Shown here: piece after piece, positions 6,955 through 8,548 of the stretch
How positions within the stretch are numbered: position 1 is the stretch's first letter
How the letters are laid out: each line of letters starts with the position of its first letter
NCBI GenBank assembly: GCA_003650505.1
Contig: QMQL01000027.1
Coordinates: forward strand, 1 to 8,548
From: Candidatus Acetothermia bacterium
GTDB lineage: Bacteria; Bipolaricaulota; Bipolaricaulia; UBA7950; UBA9294
Direction of reading: 5' to 3'
DNA length: 8,548 bases
Notes under the pieces: model-generated
Seen by the model: only the letters and a program-made list of their open reading frames with translations
Databases searched by the model: none
What the model was told of the DNA's origin: nothing
Made by a program: the position numbers and the translations under genes

Positions 6955-6987
6955 CTCTCACCGCCGCTTTCTCTTGATTGATGTCGG

Positions 6988-7016
6988 ATTCTAGACCGTT
7001 CCACTGCTGCGGGCAA
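6988..7016 (-). promoter_or_regulatory. Sigma70-type promoter for the tldD operon
   Basis: On the minus strand, TTGCCC (7016-7011) and TAGAAT (6993-6988) are separated by exactly 17 bases. The -35 matches at four of six positions and the -10 at five of six. The start would be near 6981, with a leader of about 27 bases. The -35 begins five bases after the stop codon of the upstream lipoprotein gene. Confidence 0.6.
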
Positions 7017-7020
7017 TCAG

Positions 7021-7821
7021 CTAGAGGAGCCCCGCGATCATCCCATCGGCAAGATCGAGGGGATGGCCGACGTAGCGGATCACGCCCTGGCGGTCGATCA
7101 GGAACGTCCTGGGGATCCCGACGGTCGAGCTGCTGACCCCGTAGAGCTCTGCGATCCTGCTCTTCGCCTTCCCCCCCGGCTCCCAGACGCTGATGAAGTT
7201 CGTGTAGCCGCCGTCTTTGAGGAAGTCGATCGCGTCCTGTTCTGCGGTGTCCGTGCTGACGACGATCGCCACCAGCCCCTCCCCAGCGTGCGCGGAGACG
7301 AGCGCGTCGAGGTGCGGCATGCTCTCCCGGCAGGGCGGGCACCACGCCCCCCAGAAGTCGAGGAGGACGACGCTCCCCCGAAAATCGGATAGGGTCACAT
7401 CTTCTCCGTCGGTCGTACGGCCGGTGAAGTCGGGGGCCGCATCCCCGACCTCGAGCCCGATCGGCGGGCCCTCGCCGCTGACGGTGATCGTCAGCCGATC
7501 GGTGGCGGAATCCCCGTCTTGGGCGGTTACGGTCAGGGCGGCGGTGTATACACCGCCGACGGCGTAGGTGTGAGGGACGATGAGGGCGAAGTTGCTTCCC
7601 GTAGCCGATTCTGTTCCATCACCGAAATCGAGCCTGTATTCCATAGGCCGTCCCTGGGGATCGGTCGAATACGAGAGGTCGAAGCTCACCTGAAGCGGTG
7701 CCGGCCCGCTGATCAGGGGGCTCGAGAGGACGGCGATCGGGCCATTTCGATCGAGGCAGCCGCCGAGGCCGAGGAGGGTGAGGGCGACGAGAATCGCGGG
7801 GATGTATCTCCTCTGGATCAT
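7021..7821 (-). CDS. Lipoprotein with PKD domain fused to a TlpA-like thiol-disulfide oxidoreductase
   Basis: 266 residues. MIQRRYIPAILVALTLLGLGGC is a type II signal with lipobox LGGC, so Cys22 should be lipidated and the protein tethered to the membrane on the outer side. Residues about 27-114 form a PKD/Ig-like domain: PIAVLSSPLISGPAPLQVSFDLSYSTDP, then YRLDFGDGT and the terminal HTYAVGGVYTAALTVTAQD. Residues about 123-266 are a TlpA/ResA-type thioredoxin fold: VGDAAPDF, FWGAWCPPC with the redox pair Cys161 and Cys164, VGIPRTFLID with the cis-Pro at 237, and a DRQGVIRYVGH end. The likely role is reducing disulfides outside the membrane, as in cytochrome c maturation, though the partner is unknown. 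No obvious Shine-Dalgarno; the bases GAAGAGAAG lie about 8 bases upstream. ATG 7821 is the only reasonable start after an in-frame upstream TGA. It is divergent from ileS and 66 bases upstream of tldD. Confidence 0.93.
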   Translation of the reverse strand: MIQRRYIPAILVALTLLGLGGCLDRNGPIAVLSSPLISGPAPLQVSFDLSYSTDPQGRPMEYRLDFGDGTESATGSNFALIVPHTYAVGGVYTAALTVTAQDGDSATDRLTITVSGEGPPIGLEVGDAAPDFTGRTTDGEDVTLSDFRGSVVLLDFWGAWCPPCRESMPHLDALVSAHAGEGLVAIVVSTDTAEQDAIDFLKDGGYTNFISVWEPGGKAKSRIAELYGVSSSTVGIPRTFLIDRQGVIRYVGHPLDLADGMIAGLL

Positions 7822-7867
7822 GGCGTGATCTTCTCTTCGGGCCGACCAGCCGTAAACGACCGCTGCG

Positions 7868-7909
7868 ACCGATCATCCCGACATCGTTCCCAACGATCGG
7901 TGGGACATC
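7868..7909. promoter_or_regulatory. Nested dyad between the lipoprotein gene and ileS, candidate operator
   Basis: ATCGTT (7883-7888) and AACGAT (7892-7897) form a perfect palindrome around CCC, flanked by TCCC (7876-7879) and GGGA (7902-7905). A second perfect pair, ACCGATC (7868-7874) and GATCGGT (7895-7901), overlaps it. The block ends 12 bases before the ileS -35 and lies about 47 bases upstream of the lipoprotein ATG. No T-run follows on either strand, so a terminator is unlikely. A regulator site acting on one or both divergent genes is the simplest reading, but unproven. Confidence 0.4.
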
Positions 7910-7920
7910 TTTCCTGCCGG

Positions 7921-7950
7921 TTGACAGGATTGGGGAGGGGGTGCTATGAT
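7921..7950 (+). promoter_or_regulatory. Near-consensus sigma70 promoter for ileS
   Basis: A perfect TTGACA (7921-7926) and TATGAT (7945-7950, five of six matches) are separated by 18 bases. Transcription would start near 7956-7958, leaving an untranslated leader of about 143 bases before ileS. This is the strongest promoter in the window. Confidence 0.75.
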
Positions 7951-7964
7951 CCGAAGTGATCGTG

Positions 7965-8024
7965 ATGACGGCGAAGATGGCGCATTACCAAGTGCTTCTG
8001 ATCTACATTACCGTGCCCCGGTAA
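7965..8024 (+). CDS. Possible 19-residue leader peptide of ileS
   Basis: A mini-ORF reads MTAKMAHYQVLLIYITVPR and stops at TAA 8022-8024, inside the loop of the GC-rich hairpin of the ileS leader. It contains two isoleucine codons (ATC at position 13, ATT at 15) near its end. A ribosome ending there would block that hairpin, and one stalled at Ile would free it, which would be a sensible control for an isoleucyl-tRNA synthetase. Against it: no good Shine-Dalgarno is visible and the predicted transcript start is only ~8 bases upstream. A second in-frame ATG at 7977 follows GGCGAAG. Low confidence that it is translated. Confidence 0.2.
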   Translation: MTAKMAHYQVLLIYITVPR

Positions 8025-8036
8025 GGGGCGTCTTTC
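8013..8036 (+). terminator. Terminator-like hairpin in the ileS leader
   Basis: GCCCC (8015-8019), loop GGTAA, GGGGC (8025-8029), extendable by two G-U pairs (8013-8014 with 8030-8031), is followed by TCTTTCG. The stem is strong but short and the U-tract is interrupted, so at best a weak, conditional terminator. Confidence 0.35.
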
Positions 8037-8088
8037 GATTCCGGTCCTTTCAGTCGTTGAGTAGATTGTCGATCTTGGTTTGTCCGGT

Positions 8089-8094
8089 AAGGAG
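8089..8094 (+). promoter_or_regulatory. Shine-Dalgarno of ileS
   Basis: AAGGAG lies five bases before ATG 8100. UCCUU at 8045-8049 can pair with AAGGA at 8089-8093, and UUACCG at 8008-8013 can pair with CGGUAA just before it, so the site could be masked. A tiny ATG-GGA-TGA frame (8095-8103) overlaps the real start. Confidence 0.75.
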
Positions 8095-8099
8095 ATGGG

Positions 8100-8548
8100 A
8101 TGAAACGGTTTGAGAAGCTGCCGAACGATCCTCTGGAGCGGGAGGAGGAGGTCCTCTCCTTCTGGAGGGAGAATGAGACGTTCGCGAAATCGCTTTCCGC
8201 GACGGAGGGCGGGCCGCGCTACGTCTTCTACGAGGGGCCTCCGACGGCGAACGGAAGGCCGCACTTCGGCCACCTGATGCCCCGGGTGTACAAGGACCTC
8301 TTCCCCCGCTACAAGACGATGCAGGGGTTCCACGTCCCGCGGAAGGGGGGCTGGGACACACACGGCCTCCCGGTCGAGCTCGAGGTGGAGCATGAGATCG
8401 GACTGAACTCCAAGCCCGAGATCGAGACCTACGGGATCGAGCGGTTCGTCGAGAAGTGCAAGGAGTCGGTCTGGAAGTACAAGTCGGAGTGGGAGCGGAT
8501 GATCGAGCGGATGGGGTTCTGGATCGACCTCGAGAACGCCTACGTCAC
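8100..8548 (+). CDS. ileS: Isoleucyl-tRNA synthetase, N-terminal part, cut off by window end
   Basis: 149 codons are visible of a protein that is normally over 900 residues. It is a class I synthetase that charges tRNA(Ile) in the cytoplasm. It starts [22 protein letters not shown], then [20 protein letters not shown] carries the class I signature as HFGH, followed by [38 protein letters not shown]. The WDTHGLPVE segment separates IleRS from ValRS (which has DHAG). The [13 protein letters not shown] form and the [24 protein letters not shown] run look like the eukaryote/archaea-like type 2 IleRS, a group known to tolerate mupirocin better than type 1. The type call rests on the N-terminus only. 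A strong Shine-Dalgarno, AAGGAG, is 5 bases from the ATG, and a near-consensus promoter lies about 150 bases upstream. Confidence 0.95.
   Translation, partial: MKRFEKLPNDPLEREEEVLSFWRENETFAKSLSATEGGPRYVFYEGPPTANGRPHFGHLMPRVYKDLFPRYKTMQGFHVPRKGGWDTHGLPVELEVEHEIGLNSKPEIETYGIERFVEKCKESVWKYKSEWERMIERMGFWIDLENAYV

Larger units (their letters stand above)
7957..8099 (+). promoter_or_regulatory. Structured 5' leader of ileS, possible attenuator (not a T-box)
   Basis: The leader holds two copies of CATTACC (7983-7989, 8006-8012) and two of CCGGTAAGG (8018-8026, 8084-8092), the second being part of the ileS ribosome binding site. UUACCG at 8008-8013 can pair either with CGGUAA at 8019-8024 or with CGGUAA at 8085-8090 next to the Shine-Dalgarno. 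GCCCC (8015-8019) pairs with GGGGC (8025-8029), which excludes the first of these. Such competing pairings are typical of attenuators. The T-box core (UGGNACCGCG-like) is absent. Function is inferred from pairing only. Confidence 0.4.

Noticed and set aside
6386..7345. 319-codon minus-strand frame spanning the tldD and lipoprotein junction
   Set aside because: It is an alternate frame of both genes, very Arg-rich, crosses the promoter and stop codon between them, and has no family features.
8025..8050. tRNA T-arm, because TTCGATTC occurs in the leader
   Set aside because: The flanking bases do not form a T-stem, and no acceptor stem or D-arm can be drawn.
7957..8099. T-box riboswitch before ileS
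   Set aside because: The conserved T-box core with UGGN is missing; TTACCGTG resembles only part of it, and the leader is short for a full T-box.
7944..8393. Minus-strand frames of 149 and 103 codons over the start of ileS
   Set aside because: They are antisense to the catalytic signature region of ileS and are not protein-like.
1..8548. CRISPR arrays, insertion sequences, attachment sites, rRNA or tRNA genes, and defence or phage systems
   Set aside because: No regularly spaced repeats, transposase motifs, terminal inverted repeats or RNA-gene signatures were seen; apart from the items listed, the window is ordinary chromosomal sequence.

Overview
The window is a GC-rich, densely coded bacterial chromosome segment with housekeeping-type content. 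Two AT-poor divergent intergenic regions of about 255 and 278 bases separate its transcription units. Start codons include ATG and TTG, Shine-Dalgarno sequences are strong in most genes, and readable sigma70-type promoters (TTGnCn, 17-18 bases, TAnnAT) are present. Two envelope proteins stand out: a NosD-like parallel beta-helix protein and a lipoprotein joining a PKD domain to a thioredoxin-fold domain. Together with a type-2-looking isoleucyl-tRNA synthetase, they suggest an uncultured or thermophile-related bacterial lineage. Bipolaricaulota (Acetothermia) would fit, but that is a low-confidence guess. No phage, insertion sequence, CRISPR array or RNA gene is visible.

Layout from left to right. 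(1) Minus strand, 1-911: a membrane-anchored DUF4015-type putative glycoside hydrolase, cut off by the window start at its C-terminal end, possibly made from a leaderless mRNA. (2) 912-1166: divergent control region with a clear forward promoter. (3) Plus strand, 1167-3068: a secreted NosD-like beta-helix protein whose last ~110 residues look like a DUF192 domain. (4) Minus strand, 6954 down to 3012: a compact operon tldD-pmbA-upp-GNAT-like gene. Its three junctions are translationally coupled or nearly so, and a promoter lies just before tldD. The last gene runs 57 bases into the end of the beta-helix gene. (5) Minus strand, 7021-7821: a PKD-TlpA-like lipoprotein directly upstream of tldD. 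(6) 7822-8099: divergent control region with a nested dyad, a near-consensus promoter, and a ~143-base structured ileS leader. (7) Plus strand, 8100 to the end: the N-terminal third or less of a cytoplasmic isoleucyl-tRNA synthetase.

How they work together: TldD and PmbA (TldE) form a zinc peptidase complex and are co-translated. Upp salvages uracil, and the GNAT-like protein is of unknown substrate; these two appear to share the operon for expression rather than pathway reasons. The beta-helix, the lipoprotein and the DUF4015 protein are all exported or membrane-anchored, so this is partly an envelope neighbourhood. The most original observations are the beta-helix/DUF192 fusion and the ileS leader. 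In that leader, mutually exclusive hairpins, two UUACC and two GGUAA elements, and a possible 19-codon mini-ORF suggest an attenuator that is not a T-box.
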